A stretch of 21,886 nucleotides of DNA from Actinomortierella ambigua (taxonomy: Eukaryota; Mortierellomycota; Mortierellomycetes; Mortierellales; Mortierellaceae), in contig JAAAJB010000580.1 of NCBI GenBank assembly GCA_016098155.1, positions 1-21,886 of the forward strand, read 5' to 3'. Positions 8,296 through 18,219 of the stretch are shown piece after piece. Every line of letters begins with the position of its first letter. Position 1 is the stretch's first letter. The notes beneath the pieces are model-generated. The model worked only from the letters and a program-made list of their open reading frames with translations. It was not told the DNA's origin and did no database searches. The translations under genes and the position numbers were made by a program.

Positions 8296-10373
8296 TCAGA
8301 GAAGCCCAGAATTGGCAGCCCACTCCCTATATCCAAAAAAGGACGGAATACCCAATAAGTTCCTCGACACTCATTCTTTTCTCTCAAGAACACGGTGATC
8401 CGGAATATTGTCCGCATTTCGCCAAGCAATTGGAGCAAACACACATACCTAAATAATGCCGAGTTGAACAGGAGCAATGCTGCCGTACCCACGGAGGCGG
8501 CTGAGAAGGCTGCCATTGTCAGCATATTGCGCCGATACAGGAACAATGACCGGTTGGGATACTTTGACAATGCAGACTCTTCCTTTGGTCGCTTGATCCT
8601 TGGCAGGCTCAACAGGTAGTCAATTGCCGAAAAATCCATCGGTCGGTCTTTGGCCTGACTGTCATCCAGTTCATACAACCGTGTTGTTGGCTTGTTAAAA
8701 GTTCTCACGCAGGAGCTGGACCACACCAAGCAAAAATGGGAAATTATATGATCAGCACAAAAAAAAAGAGCGCCGTTAGCTCATGAACAGAGCCTCCTAT
8801 CGACGAAACCCTAGAGTCCTGCCAGCAACAACAATAAGAACAAAAGGGCAGCAACCTACTTGTCATCCAGCCAAGTTTGGGTGCGCTTTTGTAGCGTCTC
8901 AGGTGGGTATGTTTCGAAGAGTTGATGGGCATGCGAGATAATTAACTCGAGATCGCAATTCTTCGGGAACTTTGTCAGAAACGTGTGGACCATGGCATTA
9001 TCACACTCCTGTTCAAAGAGCTCTTCGCGTCGCGACATCACCACCTAATACCAGAAGGTGTACGAAGAAAAATGAGTCCGCATGATGAATTTCCATTTTT
9101 TTGATTACCGGGATACTCACAATCAAACTCCTTCGACTCCTGTGGACACTTACTGCAGCTGCAAAGTAGACCGGCATGAGCGGATTGGAGCAGAGGAAAA
9201 AGTCGTAGACACGCGCAACCTTTTCAAAATCCTGCAAGTCGTGTGAGCACCATGTAATGACCCAGCTTAGTGCGAAAAAAGGCAGCGTATCAGAGCTGTT
9301 GACAGGAAGACATATGAAAAACAAAGAGGCAAATGAAAGGCTCTCGTCAGCATTTGAATTCAGGAAACAATCAAACTCACGAAAAACGACAGCTGGATAC
9401 ATTACCGGTTCAAGAACTCGAGCACTTCAGGATCCTCTAGACGGAAGATACCCATCATCAGCGACAGTTGGTCGAGAACAGGCTCGAGGTTGTCAAGCAT
9501 GCAATCACGGAAGAAAACCAATGCCATACACTCGGCAGCAAGAGTTGCGGACTCTTTGCCTAGCACGGTGATTAGACACGTGCACACATCGTGGAATCCC
9601 TACACACAGGGTCCCAAAGGAAGAGAAAAATGTCGTCATGAACATCGTGGGAACGGTATCGCTCAGATGTGACAAACACAATAAACGATATGTACCTGAT
9701 AGTACGACAGGCGAGGGTGTCGCTTGAGAACATCGATAATGACCTCCGAAAGCTCATCCTGTCGCTTTCGCCTCACTGCCTCACGCACGTCTGTTTGAGT
9801 TGATCATTTGCGAAAGAGAGTTGCGGGCCAGTTATTATTTGCCTATTGTCCTTGCTCGACTACAACCAAACCGCATCAAGACCGAGTAAGTGGCATCGAG
9901 ATCTTACTGGGATCAGAGGCAAGGTGGGTGAACGATCTTAAAACATCCAGTCGCACCTGTTCCTCGTCCTTGCTGGGTTTGTCATCTTCAAACTCCTCCT
10001 TGTGGCGTCCTTTAATTGTACGAAGTAGCAACGGCCTAATAGCAGGAAAGTAAGAAGAGAGAATTTAACATGGCAACGTCCCGAATATGTCGAGAATGAC
10101 AATCATGTAAAGAAGAAAAAAAAGGGGGGGCGTGGAGAGGGGGTCCGATTACCATGCACGTCGCCGAATACCGTCGTTGACAAATCCGGCGCCTGTCACA
10201 GAGAGACGTTGTAGGGTAGCAACATCTCCGTGCAAGATAGCTTCATCAAGCTGCCGTATCCTCTTCTGCTTCTCGAGGATATCCTTGCGTTGAGGCCGCC
10301 GGTTGCGGAGGTTATGGCTGGCAATGCTCTTGGCGGCTGCGTTTCGAGACTGGAGCTCGCGAGCTCGGGTCAT
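8296..10373 (-). CDS. TBC1D20: TBC1D20-type Rab GTPase-activating protein with C-terminal membrane anchor
   Basis: Stimulates GTP hydrolysis by Rab1/Ypt1-class GTPases at the ER (role known for human TBC1D20; Gyp8 is the likely yeast counterpart). Eight exons: 10373-10153, 10035-9908, 9790-9696, 9599-9406, 9295-9154, 9044-8860, 8715-8449, 8326-8296, giving 420 residues against about 403 in human. The TBC domain starts at GIRRRAW (68-74). The arginine-finger motif reads VRLDVLR (101-107, finger R107) and the glutamine-finger motif YYQGFHD has Q148. Further matches are FFALSWVITW and RVYDFFLCSNPLMPVYFAA. A hydrophobic segment at about 385-409 near the C-terminus is the expected anchor, and the last exon adds EWAANSGLL after R411. 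The start is the first ATG in its open stretch; the frame is open further upstream without an ATG, so an undetected 5' exon is possible. Confidence 0.9.
8327..8448 (-). other. TBC1D20 last intron, open in frame if retained
   Basis: The GTATGT donor and TATAG acceptor bound a 122-base intron whose removal yields a tail like the human one (SALF-R-EWA). The unspliced frame is open throughout and runs to a stop at 8261-8259, giving a tail of about 62 residues after the membrane segment instead of nine. Confidence 0.75.
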
Positions 10374-11032
10374 GACCAGAATCACAGCTACAACAGCAAG
10401 TAGCTCTCTTGGCTTTAGGGCGGGAATGTTGATGGGAATTTAAAGAAAAGGTTGGAAAAATGAGAGCAGAAAGGGAGCGAATGAAGAATAGCCGATGCAG
10501 GCAAAAAAAGGAGAATGCAAGGCATGGGTTGAGACCCTCCTTGTCTTTGCCGTTGTACTCGTACATGAATATTCCCATATGCGGTTAGATGGGAATCATC
10601 CTATGATCCTGGGTCAAAGCAACCACCAGCGTGGAAACTGTACGTCTGCAATAATGAACAGGGCTGCTCATGAAGCTGTAGACTCTAGGCGTGGACATTG
10701 ATATGAATACTAAGCACAAGAGTAAAGTGAAGGATAGGGCTAAAGAAAAAAGAAGAAGTAATATACATGTATTCGGTGTCTACGTGAAAAAGCGAAAAAG
10801 GATGCAGGATGATAACGGTGATGCCCGTGCTGATGCTATAGTGGAGGACGTCGCCGCAGATCTACGGACAGTCAGGGCTTTCGATTATAAACTGGATTGG
10901 CGTTCTGGCACGACTCATCACTCGAGAACAAAAACAAAAAAAGACTCTGTAGGCTCAAAGCGACTTGAAAAGGGGCCGCATGCCATGTAGGCGCCAGTCG
11001 AAATGAAACGGATTCGAAGGATAAGGTGAGAC
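10374..11032. other. Spacer between TBC1D20 start and uS8m stop
   Basis: These 659 bases must hold the uS8m 3'UTR and the TBC1D20 promoter, since both genes read leftward. A-rich runs occur near 10501-10509, 10741-10755 and 10925-10942. Open frames exist (for example 10691-10990 on the plus strand, lysine-rich), but they show no recognisable family and lack the G/C-ending codon bias of the real genes. No tRNA or other RNA was recognised. Confidence 0.5.
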
Positions 11033-11494
11033 TTAGATGACTCTGCACAGAACCTCGCCTCCTGCGCCCTTCTCAAGAGCATCACGAAGCTCCATGACGC
11101 CATAGTTGGTGCTCAGGATGGCAATCTCTCCGGGCTGGAGACCCTTGACAAACTGAGCACGATTGCCGGCAGCAAGGTTCTGAAGTTCGGGGACCTTCAT
11201 GACGATGCGCATAGAGGGCTTGGAGACGGCGCTCATCTTCTTCAGGACGGGCTCGTCATTGTTGTACTTGAGCTCCAACCACAGGCGACGAGTGGCGATG
11301 TTGTCGGGGGTGGTGGGGGTGTATTCAGTGTCGGGCTGGACATGGTCGCCACGGTTGACGGAAGCAATGAAGCCCTCCTTGTAGAGCACATTGGAAATGG
11401 CACGGTTGAGTTTTGTGTCAGGGACAGCAACGCGGCGCAGCTTTGCGCGGAATCCGTTCTGCACACGGGCACACAGGTCGTAGTGGCGAGGCAT
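11033..11494 (-). CDS. MRPS8: Mitochondrial small-subunit ribosomal protein uS8m
   Basis: Component of the mitochondrial 37S ribosomal subunit that binds the central domain of the small rRNA, by family knowledge. A single exon encodes 153 residues, matching the roughly 155 of yeast Mrps8. Diagnostic segments are the N-terminal helix region MPRHYDLCARVQNGFRAK, NIATRRLWLELKY in the middle, KPSMRIVMKVPEL, and the uS8 C-terminal signature STNYGVMELRDALEKGAGG followed by EVLCRVI. There is no obvious cleavable presequence, as in the yeast protein. The ATG at 11494-11492 is the first in frame. The gene is divergent from CHC1 and is the only intronless protein gene in the window. Confidence 0.95.
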   Translation of the reverse strand: MPRHYDLCARVQNGFRAKLRRVAVPDTKLNRAISNVLYKEGFIASVNRGDHVQPDTEYTPTTPDNIATRRLWLELKYNNDEPVLKKMSAVSKPSMRIVMKVPELQNLAAGNRAQFVKGLQPGEIAILSTNYGVMELRDALEKGAGGEVLCRVI

Positions 11495-12035
11495 TGTGTA
11501 ATGATGGAGAATCGATCGGTTGGGTGCCTGATCAGCTCTCGGAGGGAAGGGTGGATGTGAAATCTCTCCAAGGAAAAAAAAAAGCGTCACTGGGCAAGTA
11601 TTTAATGGTTTCCTTTTCCGGCCAGATCAGGGAAATCCAAGCACCCCTGCCCTGTCCCGCCACGCTCTGTGGTTGAACAAAAAGAAACTGCCCCTTCATC
11701 AACGCTCCAACATCTCTCTCTCTCCCCTCTCTCTCCTCGTCGCCATAGTTTTTCTCTTTTCTCTGCTCTCCATCTCTCTCCACGCTCCTCCGTCTCCCCG
11801 CCGCGGTCAATCCTCTCCCTACGCTCGCCTAGAGCATCCCATCCTTCTCCCTCCTTTCCCCCCATCTACTGGTACGTGTCTGTCGCACTCAAGGGGGTGA
11901 CTCCACGTCAATGTGCTATTCTCCACGCTTCATCTGCATGCGGAAACAACAAAAAAAGAGGCATCCACAATTCCTAACCCTCCCTCCCTCTTTCTCTCTC
12001 CTTTTTGGTCCATCGAATCCAGTCCTCTGCTCATA
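11495..12035. promoter_or_regulatory. uS8m/CHC1 divergent promoter region
   Basis: The 541-base gap between divergent starts is strongly pyrimidine-biased on the CHC1-sense strand from about 11698 to 11870 (CTCTCT and TCCC runs), a common fungal promoter feature of highly expressed genes. No TATA box is clear for either gene. A GTACGT at 11872 and a pyrimidine-preceded CCAG ending at 12022 could bound a 151-base intron in the CHC1 5' leader, ending 13 bases before the ATG. This is inference from splice motifs only. Confidence 0.5.
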
Positions 12036-15000
12036 ATGACTGAAGGGTTGCCCATTCGCTTCCAGGAGCATGTCCAGGTACCCGACCACGTCGCATCATC
12101 TCAGCCCGCGTCACAGCACATTCTTTCCCTCGCCCTCTATCGGCAAAACCATGCGCCCAGAGAGCATTAAACTCACACCAATGCAATCCTCATCATCCTT
12201 CACCTCCCTTCAAATAGCTTCAAAACCTGGGCATCTCTGCACAGAGCATTGGCTTCAACACTCTGACACTCGAGTCAGACCGCTTTATTTGTGTGCGAGA
12301 AACGACTGGCGAACAGAACCTGGTCGTTATCGTCGACCTGACTGATCCCAACAATGTCGTGCGTCGTCCCATCACGGCCGACTCTGCCATCATGCACCCT
12401 GCAACCAAGGTCATTGCCCTGAAAGGTACCGTCTTGCGTCTTTTGCTCCCTGACTCGCATTTTTATCATCCATCGGGGATGTGCGCTTTTCGGCGTCTGT
12501 CCCTGTTACCCTGCGCCCTCTTTGCCCGTGTGAGACGAATTTAATGACGTGGACGAAGCTCCGTCAAGACTTCGCTTACACATACACAGCCCACCAGTAT
12601 CCCTGGAGAATCATCCATACTAATCATATCTTCCTCATTGTAATGCTGATCGTTCTCCACGCCTTCTGCTTTCCCGTGCTTCCACATCGCTCTTCCCCTT
12701 TGCTAAAACGCGCCACTTAATGGACCAACAACAAAACAGCCGGTCGCCAGCTGCAGATTTTCAACTTGGAAATGAAGACAAAAGTCAAGTCGCACTTGAT
12801 GCACGATGATGTCGAGTTCTGGAAGTGGATCTCCAACAAGTCGCTTGCCCTTGTCACGAGTACCTCTGTCTACCACTGGTCCATGGAGGGTGACTCGCAG
12901 CCCGTAAAGGTCTTTGATCGCCACGCCAGTCTGAGCGGCAACCAGATCATTAACTACCGTGTCAACTCGGATGAAAAGTGGATGCTGCTGGTCGGAATCT
13001 CATCGCAGGTAGGGGAAGGAACTTGATCATGGCAAGAGAAGCGTCAAAGAAGGATTGGAAAGACGAGGACCATCCAACGTACCATATTGGCCTCTTTCCT
13101 AGGTTGATCTAGGATCATTATTCCCGCTTTGGTACTTACTTTTTTTTCCTTCTTCTTCTTCTTCTTTCTGTGTGTATGTGTGTCTAGAATGGTCGCGTCG
13201 TTGGCGCCATGCAATTGTACTCGAGGGATCGCGGCGTCAGCCAGGCTATCGAAGGTCATGCTGCTGCATTCGCAGAGCTCAAGCTGGATGGAGCTTCATC
13301 TCCCACAAAGTTGTTCACTTTTGCCGTCCGCACAGCTGTTGGCGCCAAGGTACCCAAATGAATCAAGAGGCCTATCACCCCTACCCCCACCCCCTATGAT
13401 AAGGTTGCTGTGATATAGGACTGATGTCTCCCATAAGACTAACCATCACATCACTTGGTATTCCGTCTCTTGCTACTTTTTAGCTTCATGTTGTCGAGGT
13501 CGACCACAAGGAAGGCAATCCTGTATATCAAAAGAAGGCTGTTGACGTATACTTCCCTCCCGAGGCAGGCGGAGACTTCCCTGTCGCCATGCAAGTCAGC
13601 CAAAAGTACGGTATCATCTACTTGGTCACCAAGTTTGGCTTCATCCACCTGTATGACCTCGAGACCGGCACCTGCATCTATATGAACCGCATCAGTGGCG
13701 AGACTATCTTTGTCACTGCAGAGCACGAGGCATCGAGCGGCGTGATTGGCGTCAACCGCAAGGGTCAGGTCTTGTCTGTCAGCGTCGATGACAACAACTT
13801 GGTCCCCTACATTGTCAACACACTCGGCAACACGGAACTGGCATTAAAGGTCGCCTCTCGCGCCGGTCTCCCGGGCGCCGATGACCTCTATGTCCAGCGC
13901 TTCCAGCAGCTCTTCCAGTCGGGCGAGTTTAATGAGGCAGCCAAGATTGCTGCCATCTCTCCCCGCGGCATCCTTCGTACCCCTCAGACTATCGAGCGCT
14001 TCAAGCAGGTTCCTGTTGCGCCAGGCACACTGTCTCCTATCCTTCAGTACTTTGGCATCCTTCTCGAGAAGGGTGAGCTCAACAAGCACGAGTCGCTCGA
14101 GCTGGCCAAGCCTGTTCTTGTTCAAGGCCGCAAGCAGTTGCTCGAAAAGTGGCTCAAGGAGGACAAGCTCGAGTGCAGTGAGGAGCTCGGCGACATTGTC
14201 AAGCAACACGATGTCAACCTTGCCCTGTCCGTCTACCTCCGTGCTACCGTTCACAACAAGGTGATTGCCTGCTTTGCCGAGACCCAGCAATACCCCAAGA
14301 TCATTCTGTACGCCAAGAAGGTCGGCTACCAGCCCGACTATGCCATGCTTCTGCAGCACATTATGCGTATGGATCCCGACAACGGTAAAAAGTTTGCCGA
14401 CCTTCTCGCCAACGACGAGAGTGGACCTTTGGTGGACCTGGAGAAGATTGTCGACGTGTTCATGTCGCAGAGTATGATTCAACAGTGCACAGAGTTCTTG
14501 CTCGAGGCTCTTAAGGACAACCTCCCTCAACACGCCCACCTGCAGACCCGCCTCTTGGAGATGAACCTGATGCACGCCCCTCAGGTCGCCGACGCCATCC
14601 TCGGCAACGAGATGTTCACCCACTATGACCGTGCCTCGATCGCCACCATGTGCGAGAAGGCAGGTCTGTACCAGCGCGCCTTGGAGCACTACACAGAGAT
14701 TGGCGATATCAAGCGAGTGCTCGTCCACACCCACCTGCTCAACACCGATTGGGTCGTCACGTACTTTGGCCGTCTCTCTGTCGAGCAGTCGCTCGAGTGC
14801 TTGCGCGAGATGCTCAACATCAACATACGCCAGAACCTGCAGGTTGTTGTCCAGGTTGCCACAAAGTACTCTGATCAGCTCGGCGCATCCAAGCTGATCG
14901 AGCTGTTCGAGTCTTTCAAGACCTTTGAGGGCCTGTACCACTACCTGGGCGCTGTTGTCAACCTGAGCCAGGACGCCGATGTCATTTTCAAGTACATTGA

Positions 15001-17836
15001 GGCTGCTTGCAAGACTGGTCAGATCAAGGAGGTCGAGCGCATCTGTCGCGAGAGCAACTACTACAACCCAGAGAAGGTCAAGAATTTCCTCAAGGACGCC
15101 AAGCTCTCGGATCAGCTGCCCCTCATCATTGTCTGTGATCGCTTCGATTTCGTCCACGACCTTGTGCTGTACCTGTACCAGAACAACCTGTCCAAGTACA
15201 TTGAGACCTATGTGCAGCGCGTCAATCCCTCTCGCACACCCGCTGTCGTTGGCGCCTTGCTGGACGTTGGTTGCGATGAGAACGTCATCAAGAGTCTGTT
15301 GATGTCTGTTCAGGGTAATATCCCCATTGGGGACCTTGTCGAGCACACCGAGAAGCGTAACCGCCTCAAGCTTCTCCTTCCTTGGTTGGAGAACAAGGTG
15401 AACCAAGGTAGCCAGGATCCCGAGGTCTACAACGCCATTGCCAAGATCTATATTGACAGCAACAACAACCCTGAGCCCTTCCTCAAGAACAATGCCTTTT
15501 ACGACTCGCTCACGATCGGCAAGTACTGCGAGAAGCGCGACCCCTACCTTGCTGTTGTTGCCTACGAGCGTGGTCAGTGCGATGTTGAGCTGGTTGAGAT
15601 CACCAACAACAACTCGATGTTCAAGCACCAGGCTCGCTACCTCGTGAAGCGTCGCAACCCCGAGCTCTGGGCCCATGTCCTCAGCAACGACAACCCCAGC
15701 CGCCGCTCGCTGATCGATCAGGTTGTTGCCACAGCACTTCCCGAGACTCAGGATCCCGAGGATGTGTCGGTGACAGTCAAGGCATTCATGGCTGCCTACC
15801 TGCCCAACGAGCTGATTGAGCTTCTGGAGAAGGTTATCTTGGAGACCTCTGCCTTTAGCGACAACCGCAACCTGCAGAACCTGCTCATTCTGACAGCGAT
15901 TCAGGCAGAAAAGTCCAAGGTTATGGACTACATCACGCGTCTGAACAACTTTGATGCACCCGACATTGCTGAGCACGCCATCCGCAACGGCCTTTACGAG
16001 GAGGCATTCACAATCTACAAGCAGCACGATGTCCATGCCAGTGCCATCAATGTCCTGATTGAGCACATTGGTAGCATTGACCGTGCGTACGAGTATGCCG
16101 AGAAGATTGACACGCCCGAGGTGTGGAGCCGCCTCGGTAAGGCCCAGCTGGACGGTCTTCGCATCAAGGAGGCCATTGACTCGTACATCAAGGCCAATGA
16201 CCCCGGCAACTACATGGAGGTTATCAGCCTTGCTTCCCGTGCCGACAAGTACGACGACCTGGTCCGCTATCTGCAGATGGCCCGCCAGCAGTCGCGTGAG
16301 CCCTACATCGAGAGCGAGCTTCTCTTTGCCTACGCCAAGACGGAGCGCCTGGTGGACATGGAGGAGATTCTCAACCAGCCCAACGCAGCACAGGTTCAGG
16401 CCATTGGTGACCGGTGTTACGATGAGCGCATGTGGGCCCCCGCCAAGCTGCTGTACTCGAGCATCTCGAACTGGGCGAAGCTCGCTTCGACGCTGGTCCA
16501 CCTTGGTGAGTACCAGGCTGCCGTCGATGGTGCACGCAAGGCCAACAGCACCAAGGTCTGGAAGGATGTCAACGCGGCCTGTATTGAGCACAAGGAGTTC
16601 CGACTGGCGCAGGTGTGCGGTCTCTCGCTGGTAGTGCACCCCGAGGAGCTGGAGGATCTGATCAAGCTGTACGAGCACCAGGGTTACTTTGAAGAGCTGA
16701 TGCAGCTACTCGAGTCTGGTCTTGGTCTGGAGCGCGCTCATATGGGTATGTTTACTGAGCTGGCGATCCTGTATGCCCGCTACTACCCCGAGCGTATGAT
16801 GGAGCACCTGAAGATCTTTTGGTCGCGCATCAACATTCCCAAGGTGATCAAGGCGTGCGAGGAGGCACATTTGTGGACGGAGCTGGTGTTCCTGTATGTG
16901 CACTATGATGAGTACGACAATGCTGCCACGACGATGATGAAGCGATCGGCCGATGCTTGGGAGCATGGCGCCTTCAAGGAGGTGATTGTGAAGGTGTCGA
17001 ACCTGGAGAGCTACTACAAGGCACTCCGCTTCTACCTGGACGAACAGCCAATGCTCCTGAACGACCTGCTGACGGTGCTGATCCCACGCATCGACCACAA
17101 CCGTGTGATCACAATGTTCCAAAAGTCGGACAACATGCCTCTTATCCGCGAGTACTTGGTGGCTGTGCAGTCGGTGAACAGCCTGGCGGTCAACTCTGCA
17201 TACCACGACCTGTTGATTGAGGAGGAGGACTATCTCAGGTTGCGGGTGTCGGTCGATACGCACTCCAACTTTGACAACATTGCGCTGGCGAACCGTCTGG
17301 AGCGACACGAGCTGCTCGAGTTCCGTCGGATTGCGGCCCACCTGTACAAGCGCAACAAGAAGTGGAAGCAGTCGATGAACCTGTCGAAGCAGGACCGCCT
17401 GTACAAGGATGCGATGGACACAGCAGCCGAGTCGCGCGACACGGCGGTGGCGGAGGAGTTGTTGCAATACTTTGTGGAGAGTGGCAACAAGGAGTGCTTT
17501 GCAGCCTGTCTGTACATCTGCTACGACCTGCTGCGTCCGGATGTGGTGCTGGAGCTGGCATGGCGCCATGGCCTGCAAGACTTTTCGATGCCGTACATGG
17601 TGCAGTTTATGCGCGAGTACGTGACCAAGATTGACAAGCTGGAGAAGGACAATGCCGAGCGCGAGGCCCGTGAGAACAAGGAGCGTGCTTCGGATACGCC
17701 CATCCTAGGCCCCGGTGGCCTTGGTAATACCATGATGATCACAGCGGGCCCTGGCATGCTTCCTCAGCCGACGGGTATGATGCCCCAGGCCACGGGGATG
17801 AACATGGGATATGGCAACTTTCAGGGCGGTTTCTAG
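12036..17836 (+). CDS. CHC1: Clathrin heavy chain
   Basis: Forms the triskelion legs of clathrin coats for endocytosis and trans-Golgi/endosome transport. Exons 12036-12077, 12218-12425, 12740-13008, 13188-13349 and 13484-17836 give 1677 residues, against 1675 in human. All four introns (140, 314, 179, 134 bases) lie before codon 228; the remaining 1450 codons are one exon. The start [10 protein letters not shown] joins [13 protein letters not shown] exactly as in the family. The N-terminal beta-propeller (about 1-330) includes [16 protein letters not shown] and [19 protein letters not shown]. The linker and seven clathrin heavy chain repeats follow (for example [52 protein letters not shown]). 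The trimerisation region includes [18 protein letters not shown]. The tail is Met/Gly/Pro-rich with MMITAGP (1644-1650) where animals have the Hsc70-binding QLMLTAGP. The gene appears intact. Confidence 0.97.
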
Positions 17837-18107
17837 ACGGGCCACGTCTGGCGTAGTATAATTTCGTTTCTCTCTCTTTTTTTGTTGCCCAAGACCTCCT
17901 TATCATAAGTTTACTTAGTCTTTTTTTGCCCTACGGTTTTCCTAAAAAGAAAAAATGTCAAAGATGAGCTGTCAATTCAGAAAAAATGAAACTCCACACA
18001 AGAACGTCCACGTCCAACAACTCATCCATGGGGCATAAAAAGCGGTTTGTCACTATCTTGGCGCACCCAACTTTTTTTCTTTTAAACCTCTCCCATATCA
18101 CTCCCGT

Positions 18108-18137
18108 ACCTCACCTCACCTCACCTCATCTCACCTC
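18108..18137 (+). repeat. ACCTC pentanucleotide repeat in the ERO1 leader
   Basis: Six consecutive five-base units read ACCTC, the fifth being ATCTC. The block sits about 80 bases before the ERO1 start, probably within the 5' leader or core promoter. Confidence 0.9.
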
Positions 18138-18201
18138 ACTTCTCCCCCCCCCTTCTTCATCTTCACCTCTCCCCTCCCCTCACCCTCTCTTCGAAACCAC
18201 A

Positions 18202-18219
18202 ACGACGACGACGACGACG
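18202..18219 (+). repeat. ACG triplet repeat abutting the ERO1 start codon
   Basis: Six ACG triplets directly precede the ATG and are in frame with it. ACG is one of the near-cognate start codons, but no stop separates them from the coding frame, so initiation there would only add threonines or a Met-Thr lead. Confidence 0.9.

Larger units (their letters stand above)
17837..18219 (+). promoter_or_regulatory. CHC1 3' flank and ERO1 promoter/leader
   Basis: 383 bases lie between the CHC1 stop and the ERO1 start. The CHC1 side has T-rich runs (17871-17884, 17921-17927). The ERO1 side has two ACGT cores six bases apart (18004-18007 and 18010-18013, the second within CCACGTCC), the core bound by Hac1/XBP1-type unfolded-protein-response factors. 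It also has a TATA-like CATAAAAAG (18034-18042), an (ACCTC)n pentamer repeat (18108-18137) and six ACG triplets touching the ATG (18202-18219). Regulatory roles are inferred. Confidence 0.5.

Noticed and set aside
10691..10990. 99-codon lysine-rich open frame on the plus strand
   Set aside because: Its codon use is unlike the real genes, it has no recognised family, it starts in mid-spacer without promoter signs, and its product is low complexity.
11602..11977. Open frames in the uS8m/CHC1 promoter
   Set aside because: They arise from pyrimidine-rich DNA, giving Ser/Leu/Pro on one strand and Arg/Glu on the other, with no domain.
13844..16678. 944-codon open frame antisense to CHC1
   Set aside because: It lies wholly within the conserved clathrin coding exon in the opposite strand. 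The frame stays open because the sense codons strongly favour G/C endings. The product is Leu/Val/Gln-rich with no known domain.
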